Source: Brachypodium distachyon
Lineage: Eukaryota > Streptophyta > Magnoliopsida > Poales > Poaceae
Assembly: GCF_000005505.3 (NCBI RefSeq)
Contig: NC_016135.3
Span: 14,602,613-14,666,612 of the forward strand
Direction: 5' to 3'
Length of the DNA stretch: 64,000 nt
This document shows positions 11,551 through 22,478 of the stretch, piece after piece. The position numbers and the translations under genes are program-made. The notes under the pieces are model-generated. The model saw only the letters and a program-made list of their open reading frames with translations. It was not told the origin of the DNA and did not search any database. Each line of letters starts with the position of its first letter. Within the stretch, counting starts at the first letter, position 1.

Positions 11551-11830
11551 TTAATCGCTATCTTCCCTTGATCTCATGAGAAACCTGCAGCAATGTGTTA
11601 TGATCTTGTGAGAAAGCTGCACCAAAGTGTTAGAAAAATCTAGCATGAAGATTCCACGCAGATCCGAGAAGAACAGAGATAACAACTGCAACGATGTCGA
11701 TCGATTACAAAAGATGCAACCATGCATCCAAGAACTCTCTAAGAATTGATCTAAATCCAAAGCTCTGAGTTCCCTCACGTCCTTGCTAAAACCCTAGCCT
11801 AGACAACCTCTATTTATAAGAGAAAATTCG
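11551..11830 (-). promoter_or_regulatory. TATA box and transcribed leader, LTR-like, minus strand
   Basis: A TTATAAATA box lies at 11811-11819 on the minus strand, about 30 bp upstream of a leader containing AAACCCTAG and ATG codons with no long open frame (longest 75 codons). The layout resembles the U3/R region of a Triticeae retroelement LTR, but element ends were not found. Confidence 0.35.
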
Positions 11831-12571
11831 CGACCCTAAACCAAGTCCGAATCCAACACGAACTCCTTTGTCCCGGTTGCTATTCTGCCAGTGGGGCCCG
11901 CATACGACCTCGGATTGAGATGACTCCAAAAGAAAAGTCGTTCGTATCGACGGCGCGCACAACTTTCATGTGGACTACCTTTCCATCAGATGCCATTTTG
12001 ATGACGATACTATTTAATCTTTAAACAGCTCTCATCCAGCCACGGCTGAAGACCTACATGTCTTCACGTCGATGCCACTCAATGCACATCAACTCTTCTT
12101 GTAATGTCTTCAAAACTCGACCATCACGTGTCGAATATCTCCAATACCGTACATCTCCGGTATAAACAATGTACGACAAACCGGTGCCCTCCCGAATCAC
12201 TTCCATTGTTCCTTCGCACGAATGTCCCGCATGACCTCGATACTCGACCTCAGCTTCTACCAAGCTTCGTCCCTCGATCCCGTCATCGACCATGTTCCTC
12301 TAGCTCCGGCAACACCTGAAAGCGAACACACAAATAACCAGTACGAGCACAAGTGGACGACTTGACTCAGGGTAAGTTACACACAACTCACGCCATGTTT
12401 TTACATAAGAAACTAATGGATCAACACACCAATAGCAAAGCACTAAGTCCAAAACATGATAAATTTCATCACAAAAGTATCTATATTATCCAAAGTATCC
12501 ACACCAATGTTTCACCTAAAACACTTGCCAATGTTACGCATCACTTATGATTTCATAGCTGTGAACCAGAG
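11831..12571. other. Unassigned sequence
   Basis: No gene that I can name. A 79-codon minus-strand frame at 12054-12293 is open but unrecognised. The sequence ends where the Tat-like retroelement fragment begins. Confidence 0.35.
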
Positions 12572-13090
12572 GTTGTCGCTCCCCTTCAGCCCGCAAGTGG
12601 CCTCGCTGGCTGGCACGTCCGACGTTAACCCTGTGATCCCCGTGATCCTGGGACGCCCTAGCGGCGTCATGGGACCGAGTGTGCCGCACAAGTCGACCCT
12701 GGGCTCGTTTGCCTTCTTGGGTGGCATGGAGAGCGGGCGAAGACGATGGTGATGACGGTGACGCCGGCGGTCACGTAGAGTTCTCCGCACGCCCCCCCCT
12801 CCCCTACCTTGCGCACCAGATGTCGGAGCCCAAAACTCCGACACTGGGGATGTTGGACACCCCCTTTTTGGTTCGGTGGAGGGTGAAGGGGATCATGCCG
12901 GCGATCTAAAGACACGAAGTGTTGACACGAGGTTTTACCCAGGTTCGAGCCACCCAGAGGTGTAATACCCTACGTCCTTTTTAGAGTTTTATTCACTAGT
13001 CTGAGGGTTTACAGGTTGCCGGGGGGTTCCCGGGCGGAGGTTGGTCTACTTGGGTGAATGCTGAACCCTTTGAGCGGTGGCATTGGTCCT

Positions 13091-13099
13091 CCTTTTATA
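13091..13099 (-). promoter_or_regulatory. LTR TATA box of element U1
   Basis: TATAAAAGG on the minus strand, conserved in the sister LTRs at 21865-21873 and 40035-40043. It lies about 600 bp into the LTR, downstream of the ubiquitin-like segment. Confidence 0.65.
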
Positions 13100-13431
13100 G
13101 ACAAGGGGATACCACAGGTGCCGATGCATGCAACGCAACACGTTAACTGAACGCGTGGCAACGCCACAAATCTTATTCTACTATTGATCCTCGCGGGGCT
13201 TCATGCAGCGCCCAGGCCACTGTATGTGGTAAATAAAATGAACTATAGGGTAGCCGCTGTAGCCTTGCTGAGCAAGAGTAGACCTAGTGATGTGACTCCT
13301 GTCGGTGCATTAACTGCACTGTCCCTGCTGTCTTCACTGTTCTGCTGACCCCACCTGTAAGCCCAAGCACCGGTAGCTGGGAAGCACCCTCGTACCAGCG
13401 CCTGGGCAGTTGCGGGGGCATTGTGCCGTTA

Positions 13432-13564
13432 CCTTGCCGGGATGAGGCCTCCCGGGTACCTATTGCGGTGATTATCCTTCTTATTCTGGATCTTGGCCTT
13501 GACGTTGTCAATGGTGTCAGAGCTCTCAATCTCTACTGTGATATCTTGCCAGTGAGCGTCTCCT
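13432..13564 (-). pseudogene. Ubiquitin-derived segment inside LTR U1
   Basis: On the minus strand the frame reads [18 protein letters not shown], matching ubiquitin residues 18-33. Upstream, ACGCTCACTGGCAAG gives TLTGK (ubiquitin 7-11), one base out of frame with it. The similarity fades after residue 33 into a degenerate tail. Ubiquitin is 76 residues, so this is about a third of one unit. It sits in the U3 part of the LTR, sense to LTR transcription but upstream of its TATA box. A second copy is at 22,206-22,337. It is a captured or recombined host gene fragment and not a working gene. Confidence 0.85.
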
Positions 13565-13700
13565 CGTAACCCCATTAACTGTTGTCTCGGGGGTGGGGCT
13601 TCCTGAGTTCGCCCTTCCCGGGAAGTCATCCTTGCGGGAGCTCTGCCGTCGCGACCCACAGTCCAGCAGCAGTGGGACTCCATGGGCCACTGGTGCGACA

Positions 13701-14386
13701 GCAGTTGTCCCGACCGGCGTCTGGAGGTGCTTGTGCGTAGCAGCTCCTGCTTCAGAGAGCACCTGGATGAGGTGCACAGCATCGCGAAGCAATGCAAGCC
13801 GCACGTGACGCCCCTTGTTGCCGATGAAAAAACCGGTCTTGTCCGGACCAAGTTGCGCTCCGGGGCTGTTACCCTCCGCGTCGTGGCCAACCTGAAAATG
13901 AAAGTTTGGAGTGCCGTAGGTGGCGTGGAAGAAGTGATGTGCCGTGCCAATGTGGTGGCGGAGGTAGCTGACGTAGCCTAGCGAGCCGGCGGCCACCAAC
14001 GTGGCGGCCGTGACGACATACGGGGCCGCCACGGTAGCTAGGCGAACTTGCTGTCCTGTGACATTGGCGAGCATCACCAAATCATCGGGGCGCGCCTTCT
14101 TCTTCACGGAGGACTTCTTCTTCTTCGGCTTCAGCGTAGCAGCCTCCGGTAGTGGCTCCTCAGCAACCTTGACGGCCAGGGGCTCCAACCGCCAGTCTTT
14201 GCGCCGCGGGCCGGCTGCTTTAGCTTCGGTTGTGAGGAGGGCCGCAGTGGTGACGAGGTCCTCAGGCCTCGTTCCAGCTGGTAAGACAGCACGCGCCGCC
14301 TGCTTTGGAACCCTAACTAGCAATCGGTGGAGGAGACCAGCGGGGGAGCCTTTCATTTCGTGGCAGGGCAGAATTTCGGTTGACAT
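13701..14386 (-). pseudogene. Unknown nuclear gene, 3' end cut by LTR U1
   Basis: From an ATG at 14386, about 228 codons stay open to the LTR border, after which the frame continues into LTR sequence by chance. The product is rich in Ala, Val and Lys. It has a lysine block KPKKKKSSVKKKARPDD near residues 86-102, a hydrophobic stretch near 117-137 (TVAAPYVVTAATLVAAGSLG) that could cross a membrane, and a His-rich region after it. The leader just upstream is CT-rich and carries CAAACCCTAGC, a telo-box typical of expressed plant genes. I do not recognise the family. The missing 3' end was not found in the window. Confidence 0.5.
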
Positions 14387-14390
14387 TGCG

Positions 14391-14402
14391 AGCTAGGGTT
14401 TG
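14391..14402 (-). promoter_or_regulatory. Telo-box in gene leader
   Basis: CAAACCCTAGCT on the minus strand, 5-16 bp upstream of the ATG at 14386. Telo-boxes (AAACCCTA) are frequent near the start of plant genes for ribosomal and other housekeeping proteins. Confidence 0.5.
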
Positions 14403-14404
14403 AG

Positions 14405-14941
14405 TTAGTGGCGGTAGCGGCACGGTTGGGCTCTGGGATGGGGAGAAGGGGGCAGAGGAGGAGGTGATAAGAAGGGGGATTCTGTACTATTTTCTTGCGG
14501 GAGAAGAGCAGATGGAGGGCCCGGCTATGGCTTCTGTTGGAAGGAAAGCATCTCCATCAGCTCGAGCTAACCAGCGGCGATGGAGGTTTAGTGAGTGTGT
14601 TATGTTCTGCAATTGTAATCAACATGGAGAAGAATGAAGCTTTTCTGATAGTGGGCCCGGCGGCCATTGTTTTTAAAATTGGCCGGCCACAGGAGGCAGT
14701 CGGGTCTTTTTTAAAATTGGACGGCATTGGTTGTATGCACGGGTCTTTTTTAAATTAGGCTCTCAATTGCAGGGCAGTTAATTTCCTTCTGTGATGTGAT
14801 TGTTGCCTGGGGGGTTGTTTACCTTCCTGGTTGTATGCATGGGGCAGTTTCCATCCTCGGCAATTTGTAAAGCGAAGATTTACGTTAATATTCCCGCTCA
14901 AACTTATACGCCTTATATTAACTTTATGTGGCTTCGTATGC
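14405..14941. other. 5' flank of the truncated gene, no gene
   Basis: GC- and AG-rich flank, then AT-rich sequence with short repeats of TTTTTAAAATTGG near 14,670-14,755. No supported coding region. Confidence 0.4.
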
Positions 14942-15015
14942 AAAACATGGATCTTTGACTAGAAAAGAGATGAAAACATGGATTTTTGACTAGAAAAGAG
15001 ATGAAAACATGGATG
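14942..15015 (+). repeat. 31-bp tandem repeat, about 2.4 copies
   Basis: AAAACATGGAT recurs at 14942, 14973 and 15004, followed in the first two by TTTGACTAGAAAAGAGATG. Confidence 0.9.
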
Positions 15016-15133
15016 TCCGATCGATCGGCATGCACGCATGAGATCGAGAAAAGAGATGACATGACATGAGATGGTACGACAGGCTGCAATGAGGCAGCAC
15101 AACCGCAGAGATGGATCGCATGCAAGACCGAAA

Positions 15134-15318
15134 CGCATGGCAACTGTCTCATGCACGGCAACGGGCGAATATGAACGAAGCCAAGCTAGCATTGGCACGG
15201 GCGAACGCTTGCACATGGCAAGTGCCTCATGCATGGCAACGGGCGAATATGAACGAAGCCAAGCTAGCATTGGCATGGGCGCACGCGCGCTTGCGCATGG
15301 CAACTGCCTCATGCATGA
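15134..15318 (+). repeat. 78-bp tandem repeat, about 2.4 copies
   Basis: GGGCGAATATGAACGAAGCC recurs at 15163 and 15241, with flanking GCATGGCAACTG/CCTCATGCATG blocks shared by both units. It is open on the plus strand in two frames because of its composition. Confidence 0.9.
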
Positions 15319-15740
15319 GTTGGATACGCCTGCAGCCGTGGAATTAGCAACTACCTAAGGCAACTACTTAAGGCAACTGCATGCCTAATTTCTCTCGACG
15401 TCTGGTACGCATGAAGGGAGTATATCCTTGGTGGAAAAACGGAGGGGGTATATCCTTCGTGGCAAACAAGAGCTGCATGTTGCAGCACGCACAAAACTAA
15501 CTAGCCTAATGCCATGCCATGCGCTTCCACGTAGAAACAAAGCATTACAACATAAATAGGCAGAATTAATCAACCAAAACATTGAGTCAACCAATGCTAC
15601 CATGCTTACAAGTACATGCAATGTTAAATCGTGCTTCGAGAATGAGACAACATTTTGTTTCGTGCGTGATTAGCCCGCAAATAAACTATCGATGAAAGTG
15701 ACATCATATGAGTGTAAAACATAGAGTTACCGATCTTACG
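15319..15740. other. Unassigned sequence
   Basis: No gene seen. Short direct repeats of GGAGTATATCCTT-like sequence lie at about 15,415-15,465. Confidence 0.4.
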
Positions 15741-17115
15741 ACAATTAGAATGTCCAAGAAACTTGGAATGACTGTTGTTGGGATGGAAATTGCACCTATT
15801 TGGGTCCTCACAAGTGGGATTTCTCCTTTCGGGTCTTTTGAGAAAGTACAATAATATGAAATGTTACTCTGAAAATTCTGAAAACTTGCATTGGCTCCTT
15901 ATTTGTCATTTGTTACCACCACAAAAAAATTCAGATCAAAATCGTTTCGTCATCATATGGTTGCTGTTGAAAGTAGCACATGTCTTTAGAAACTCTAAGG
16001 AAGATGTTGGAGATTCGATCATCATTTGTGAATTCCATCATATAACTTCCTCCAAATCAAGTGAAACTTTGCACCATGTCCACACATGACATGTGGAAGC
16101 ACCATGTCAAATTTTGTTCACTTCTGACATGGATTGCATTTTTTTGAAATTCAAATTCACTCAATTTTGGATGTTTGCTACCAGATGTGTGAGCAATATG
16201 TGGAACAATGGTCCCAAAAGATTTACATAGCCTTCTGAGTTCATCACTAGTGTTTTCACCAAGTCTCAGAATTTCTGCACTTGAAAAACTATATTTCGTA
16301 CATTCCTTGAATTTCTGAGGATTTCAGCCAGAAAATAATAAATTGATGAAACTGGCCACAATTGAGTGTACACCGAATGCAACAAAGTTACTTCTGAACC
16401 AAATATGTCCAAGAAACTTGGAATGACTGTTGTTGGGATGGAAATTGTACCTATTTGGGTCCTCACAAGTGGGATTTCTCCTTTCGGGCATTTTGAAAAA
16501 AATACAATAATATGAAATGCTATTCCGAAAATTCTAAAAACTTGCATGGGCTCTTTATTTGCCATTCTTTACCATCACAAAAAAATTCAGATCAAAATGG
16601 TTTGGTCATCATATGATTGCTGTTGAAAGTAGCACATGTCCTTGAGTGGTTTGAAACTCAAAGGCTTATGTTGGAGATTCGATCAACATTTGTGAATTCC
16701 GTCATATAACTTCCTGCAAATCAAGTGAAACTTTGTAGAAGCACCATGTAAAATTTTATTCACTTCTGACATGGTTTGCTATTTGTTGAAATTCAAATTC
16801 ACTCAAATTTGTATGTTTGCTACTTGATGTGTGAGCAATATGTGGTACAATGATCCCACAAGATTTACATAGCCTTGTGAGTTCATCACTAGTGTTTTCA
16901 CCAAGTCTCAGAATTTCTGGACTTGAAAAAATATATTTCATACATTTTTTGAACTTCTGAGGATTTCGGCCCGAAAATAATAAATCGATGAAACTGGCCA
17001 CAATTGAGTGTGCACCCAATGCAACAAAGTCACCTCTGAACCAAATATGTCCAAGAAACTTGGAATGACCGTTGTTGGGATAGAAATTGTACCTATTTGG
17101 GTCCTCACAAGTGGG
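15741..17115. repeat. Tandem array of ~650-bp units (two full plus partial)
   Basis: TGTCCAAGAAACTTGGAATG occurs at 15751, 16406 and 17048, giving periods of 655 and 642 bp. The units share long blocks, for example CATATAACTTCC and TTCACCAAGTCTCAGAATTT. The third unit is cut at about 17,115, where Gypsy gag sequence begins. Arrays of this kind occur inside Triticeae CACTA transposons, which is my best guess, but no CACTA ends were found here. Confidence 0.75.
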
Positions 17116-17837
17116 CGGGCTGGCGCTCCCTCTCGCACTGACGCCGGCGTGGTAAGAGCGGGCGCAGGTCTTCCTGCAGGGGGCGTTCGGGATGCCGCGT
17201 GCGGCACCTTGCGTGACGGTTGGTGATGAATCCGAGTAGTCCCCGGAGTCATCACTGTCTTGTCCCCCAACGGGTGGGGGACGCTGTTCTTGTCCTGAGG
17301 CACGGGGAGGATCCCCGTGTCCCAGGTTCTGGCCTCGGCCCGAGCCGGCCTGGCCACCCTCTCCTTGCAGTTGCTGGGCGGCGAGTGCGAGGAGCGCGTC
17401 TAGCTCAGCGCTCCACGCGTCGTGAGTCGGCGTGCCTTGCGGTGGTTCGTAGCGCACCATGACACGTGCACCAATGATGCCTCTGCCGGAGTCTGGGCGG
17501 GAGGTAGCCGGTTCCCTGACCTGCTGCCATCCTCCCGTTCGCCTGGAGCCCTCGGGTGAGAGGGCTGGGAACCAGTTGGCGTCGCATGCGATGCGCTCTG
17601 GTTGTGGCGTGACAGTTGTCGCTCCCCTTCAACCCGCGAGCAGCCTCGCTGGCTAGCACGTCCGACATTGACGTCGCCTGTGCGGCTAGCTCCGGCCCTA
17701 GGCGCCGCAGGTCCCCTCGGCCGGTTTTCTGCCGACACTTGGGGGCCTGGCGGTGGCAGCAGCCGCTGCTGCTGGGGGTGTTGCTGCTGTGGGGAACCAT
17801 GGTCCCCGTGATCCTGGGACGCCCTGGCGGCGTCATG

Positions 17838-20800
17838 TGTGGCGACCCAGCCCCGTAAAGGTCCGGACCTCTGTGTAATCTGTGCTAGTCCATGGATCAA
17901 ATGCTAGCACACATAGTTCCATTGATGAAATACCATACACATGTCTATTACATCGATTTGAAAAACAAATCCAGAGTAGTTATTACAAACCAAGCGGAAG
18001 TCCAAATAAAGCAAACTGATAAAGAGGGAGTCCCATCAACGCCACAGGCAAGTTGAGTGTAGACTCGCGACCCTGCGTCTTCTTCTTAAGCGTCACTCTC
18101 TGCACATGATAGGTGCAGGTCAGTACATTGAATGTACTTGCAAGTCACACCTGTGTGGTTAGGAGGAATGCATGGAAATGATGAAGGATTTCCTAGTTTG
18201 GCTACTAGGGTTGTTTTTGCAAAATGCTGCTTTTGGGGTTTTGAATTGCTCATGTACTTTCCTTTGAAAATCTCTAATCCTGAGTTTTGATAAAACAGGG
18301 TTTGATCAATAGTATGGTCATTCTGTGGATGTTCACTCCACGACCTAGCTATGCACTCTGGGTCAACTAACGCTCGAATAGCATCCCTTTTCCCTGACTT
18401 ATCCTGTGGAATCTTCCATCGATTCAAAACAGTTTGGGGTTTTTGAAAACAAAAATAGAAGATCTCCATTTCTCCTGACTTAATGACTCAAAGTCGCCCG
18501 TAACCAGGGGCATGGCTAATCGATTAGATTGACACTCTCGAGAGGTTTGTACACTTTACCCACTTGACACAATCAGTCCAAAGTGTTGCCTGATGACAAG
18601 CGTGCGCAACAGCTAAATATTGTGACGAAGTCTTTCACTAGAAGCCCCCTGATACCTAATTCTGGCACCGCCCGTCCCATATGAGCACATTGGCCCCTCT
18701 TCGGATGGCGATACCCAGGTAAGGGTTTCCCGCTAGTTAGTCGACCAAGCCAGAGCCAATAATAGCAAGTGGTTGCACAAGAAGCCTTGGGTACATGAGA
18801 AGATTTGAACTCTTGGATTTCTGGACGGCGGTCCCCACCTTCTCGTGAGCGTGTACCCGTTACGGGGTTACAACACTTGCCGACAGCCAACTAGCCTCCA
18901 TCATACCACTCCGTCCAGATAAAACATTTTGGTTTTATTTCGAAAACATTTTTCCAAAAACATACTTGCTCATAAAGAGCACTTAATACTTTTCAATATA
19001 GTTTGGGTCCCGTTCCGTTATAATGGTATAACATACTTTGGAAAAAAATAAATACATAACCTATGGTATTTGGTGGCATGGCAATAAAATCCTATAAGCA
19101 AACTATTAGGAATAACTAAACATGTTGAAAACGCATGTGATAAATACTTCATAAAGAAATAACTCTAACATGCATCAGTATGACATTGTAAACAAAATAG
19201 CATAAGCAAAAATATAGGTACTACATGATCAATAAGTATAACTTGCCTGGATCAGAAAAGTGGCTGCGGTCGTCAACTCCCAGGCACTCGTCGCAATCAC
19301 AATCCGAATAATCTAACGCGAAGAACGAAACAAAATAAATGCATAGCTCCAAACATATATCGAAATCCGAATATAAAAGAATGTATTACAAGCATTCAAG
19401 AACAGAACCTCAACTTCATACAAATAATACTATAGTAGCAACAAACAAGGTTCTAAAGCCTATAACCAAGCCTAGAGTGGCTAAGTCTGAAATTCGGTAA
19501 TCTTCTACTGTTAACAGGTTGCAACTAAGGTTGATAGGTAAAAGGTGCTAAAGTACAGAACACGGCATGCAACGTATGCTACTGAACAGTACTAAGATTG
19601 TAATAACTAACTCAACAGGTTTCATGACAACTGGATCCACAGATCAAAAGTTACTGGCTTGCAAATGTGGCTAGTCAGATTCTGACAGATAATGGATACT
19701 AAGTTCTACTGAAAAGCTACTGGTGCTTAACCATTCTAATGACAGGGAACTAAACATACGAATCCAAGAATATGTTCTACTCTTCCAAATGGCACTGGTT
19801 TCACGAACTATGGAGATATGGGCCAATAGCTATGAACAGATGAATGTGGCTACTCTAAAACATAACAGTACAGGATACAAACTTCTACTGTCGTGCTACT
19901 AGTGGAGATGAATTTGAAATGGCCCAAATAGGTAACTAGTGTGCAAGAATGTAACTAAGGTTCTAACTACAGCAAGAATCAACTAAAATGGTGCTATGTA
20001 CAACAAGAAGACCTACTGTGAACTAGTCTACTCGGCAAGAATGGTGCTACAACTTCCTGCCGCGGCAGAGAGGCTGCTATGAATACAGTTTTGCAACGAC
20101 AATGCAGTGATCAAGATGAACCATCTACGGCTACTATCTACAGATCAATTATAGATAAACATACACTCTACACAATGGCGAAACCTAGAGCATATCATGA
20201 TTAGAGGATTGCTAACAATCGACGCCTAAAGAGGGCTAATCGAAGACAATTCCGCACAGAGAAGGTGAACCATTTCATACCCCAACTCTCACTGGAGAAG
20301 AACGAAATCGAAGAAGAGAGGCTCGGGGAAGTCGAAGAAGAGGTGGACGAGGTTCACGGTTTCGTGGGAAGAAGAATGGCGTCGGCGGCTTGCTCCGGGG
20401 TGGTCTCCAGCGGCGGCGCGTCTCAGCTCCGGCGAGGTCGGCTTCGGTCGTCGGTGTCGGGGTCCCTCCGGCGTGCTCTGCCTTCTGTGCGGGGGCGCCC
20501 GAGCTCCACGGCGGCGCGGGGATCGAGAAGGCGGCGGTTGCTTCACGGATTGGGCGGCGGTTCTCTGGCGATTGCTCGCCGGAGTTGGGCGGCGGCAGTG
20601 GCGGATTGGGCGCAGGGGAGAGGGAGAGCGCGGGCAGGCGAGGGCATGCGAGAGAGGGTGCGGGGCATTTTATAGGCGGCAGAGGGGGTCGTTGGATCGG
20701 GCGCGGCGCGTGGGCGAGGTGGCCGATGGTTGCCGCGCGGGGTGGAGGCGTGGGCACGTGGGTGGTTGGAGTTTGGCCAGAGGTCGGGGATGACAGGCGG

Positions 20801-21383
20801 GGTCCGCGCGTCAGTGAGAGAAAAGGGAGAGAGAAGGGAGAAAGAATGGCCGTTGGATCTGAGATGGATGGCTAGTATTAGAAGATACCCCTTCGGGGTT
20901 TTAAGTGAAAACGCATTTCAATAGGAATACGCTTTCCTGCGGGGAAGGCATACTATCAGAGGAAAAGAAAAAGAAGAAAGAAAAAGAGTATAAAATACTT
21001 TTCAGGATCTATAATTCTCCCAAAAATCCATTTAAATCATTTAAAATATCAAATGGCTTCAGAAAAATTCCCAAAAATTGTGTAAAATAATATATTTCAT
21101 TTAGAATACAGGAAAATTATTCCCACTCAAAAATAAAACAATAAAAATAGTTTTAATGCCTTTAAGTTTTAAATAAATCTAAATAAAATCCTAAAATGCA
21201 TTTTTAAATTCTAGAAAATTCTCAAATCAAATTCTATCAACCTAACACATTCCAAAACACCATTTAAAACACTTTCAACGAAGCATCATAATGAAACACC
21301 AAAATTTTAAGATATGATCAAGGTGATATGCATGAGAAATGAAAAGGTGTGAACATCCGAAATTGAAAATTTGGGATGTTACA
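17838..21383 (-). mobile_element. X1: 3,546-bp solo LTR of the TGTAACATCCC family
   Basis: On the minus strand it starts TGTAACATCCC and ends GGTCGCCACA. A 5-bp target duplication TCATG flanks it (17833-17837 and 21384-21388). The uninterrupted target is preserved in element U1 at 12665-12680, where GGCGTCATGGGACCG runs on without a break. No internal domain is present, so this is a solo LTR left by LTR-LTR recombination. Related LTRs are at 38,478-42,812, 46,700-52,557 and 47,760-52,259. The copy at 38,478-42,812 adjoins a chromovirus integrase, which assigns the family. The GC-rich block at 20,270-20,860 has long spurious frames. Confidence 0.85.
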
Positions 21384-21543
21384 TCATGGGACCGAGTGCG
21401 CATGGAGAGCGTGTCGCGCAAATCGACCCGGGGCTCGTCTGGCTTCTTGGGCGGCATGGCGAGCTGAAGAAAATGATGGTGAAGACGATGACGCCGGCGG
21501 TCACGCAGAGTTTTCCGCACGCCTCCCTACCTGGCGCGCAAGA

Positions 21544-22478
21544 TGTCGGAGCCTGAAACTCTGGCACCGGGGATGTTGGACACCCCCTTTTTGGTTCGGT
21601 GGAGGGCGAAGGGGATCGCTTCAGCGATCGCTGGCATGAATAATGACACGAAGTGTGGACAAGGGAATTTACCCAGGTTCGGGCCACCCGGAGGTGTAAC
21701 ACCCTACGTCTTGCTTTGGAATTGTATTCATGAGTTTTAGTGTGTACATGTTGCCGGGGGGTTCCCGAGCTTTGCTACTTGTCCCTCTAAGGGCTTGTTT
21801 ACTTAGGTGAATGCTGAGCTGAACTCTACTGTATTCGAACCCTTTGACCGGTGGCATTGGTCTTCCTTTTATAGTCAAGGAGATACCACAGGTGCCGATG
21901 CATGCAACGTGACACGTTAACCCCACGCGTGTCTACGCCACAAGATCCCCTCTACTGTCGATCCTCGCTAGGCTTCATGCATCGCCCAGGCCACTGTTCA
22001 TGGTAAATAAAATGAACCATAGGGTAGCCGTTGTAGCCTTGCTGAGCAAGACTAAACCTGCCGATGTGACTCCTGTCGGTGTATTAAATGCACAGCTTCT
22101 GCTGTCTTCACTATTCCACTGACCCCACCTGCAAGCCCAAGCTCCGGTAGCCTGGAAGAACCCCAGTACCGTTGCCTGGCCAGTTGCAGGGGCAGAGAGT
22201 TGTTACCTTGCCAGGACGAGTCTTCCCGGGTAGCTATTGCGTTTGTTATCTTTCTTATCCTGGATCTTGGCCTTGACGTTGTCCATGGTGCTAGGGCTCT
22301 CAATCTCTAATCTAATGGTCTTGCCAGTGAGTGTCTTCTCGTAACCCCCTTGACTATTGTCTCGGGGGTGGGAGGCTTCTCGGGTTCGCCCTTCCCAGGG
22401 AGTCATCCTTGCGGGAGCTCTGCCGCTGCGACCCATGCGTCCAGCATCAGTAGGACCCCGTGGGCCACTGGTGCGACA
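21544..22478 (-). repeat. 5' LTR of element U2
   Basis: A 935-bp LTR. On the plus strand it runs from TGTCGGAGCC to GGTGCGACA. The TATA box is at 21865-21873 and the ubiquitin-like segment at 22206-22337. It is similar along its whole length to the U1 LTR. Confidence 0.8.
22206..22337 (-). pseudogene. Ubiquitin-derived segment inside LTR U2
   Basis: The minus-strand frame reads [14 protein letters not shown], then [12 protein letters not shown], aligning without a gap to ubiquitin residues 6-33. It keeps the Lys positions 6, 11, 27, 29 and 33. The changes are Thr14 to Arg, Val17 to Ile, Ser20 to Pro, Asp21 to Ser and Ile23 to Met. After residue 33 it decays, with a weak echo of RLIFAGKQ in GRLVLAR before a stop. 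This copy keeps the frame better than U1, where one base is lost at Lys11-Thr12. Same location and orientation in the LTR as in U1. Confidence 0.88.

Larger units (their letters stand above)
12572..13700 (-). mobile_element. Tat-like Gypsy fragment U1: leader plus 5' LTR
   Basis: The LTR is 12821-13700. Read on the minus strand it starts TGTCGCACCA and ends GGCTCCGACA. The leader that follows (12820 down to about 12572) begins TCTGGTGCGCAAGGTAGGGG, a primer-binding-site type common in Tat-lineage Gypsy elements (inference). The same leader and LTR recur in the element at 17,116-22,478, and a related LTR sits at 39,605-40,611. The right border is sharp, because all three copies diverge right after GGTGCGACA. 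The left border at about 12,572 is a truncation inside the leader. The insertion cuts the gene at 13,701-14,386. Confidence 0.75.
17116..22478 (-). mobile_element. Tat-like Gypsy fragment U2: 5' LTR, leader, gag start
   Basis: Read on the minus strand: LTR (22478 down to 21544), primer-binding site region, leader, then a Pro/Gln/Gly-rich gag-like region down to about 17,116, where it is cut and joined to the 650-bp array with the shared bases GTGGG. The leader is interrupted by a 3.5-kb solo LTR (17838-21383). The gag-like frame starts near 17,460 (MVRYEPPQGTPTHDAWSAEL) and is open to the break, about 115 codons. Protease and pol are missing. The leader and LTR match element U1. Confidence 0.75.

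Noticed and set aside
13429..13950. 173-codon minus-strand frame ending in ubiquitin-like residues
   Set aside because: It runs through a shifted frame of the truncated gene and the LTR before reaching the ubiquitin piece. Only the ubiquitin part is meaningful.
20265..20875. Several overlapping 100-160-codon frames, Pro/Arg-rich on the minus strand
   Set aside because: They result from a GC-rich block inside LTR X1. The same kind of block is seen at 41.6-42.3 kb and 47.0-47.8 kb in related LTRs, without a conserved frame.
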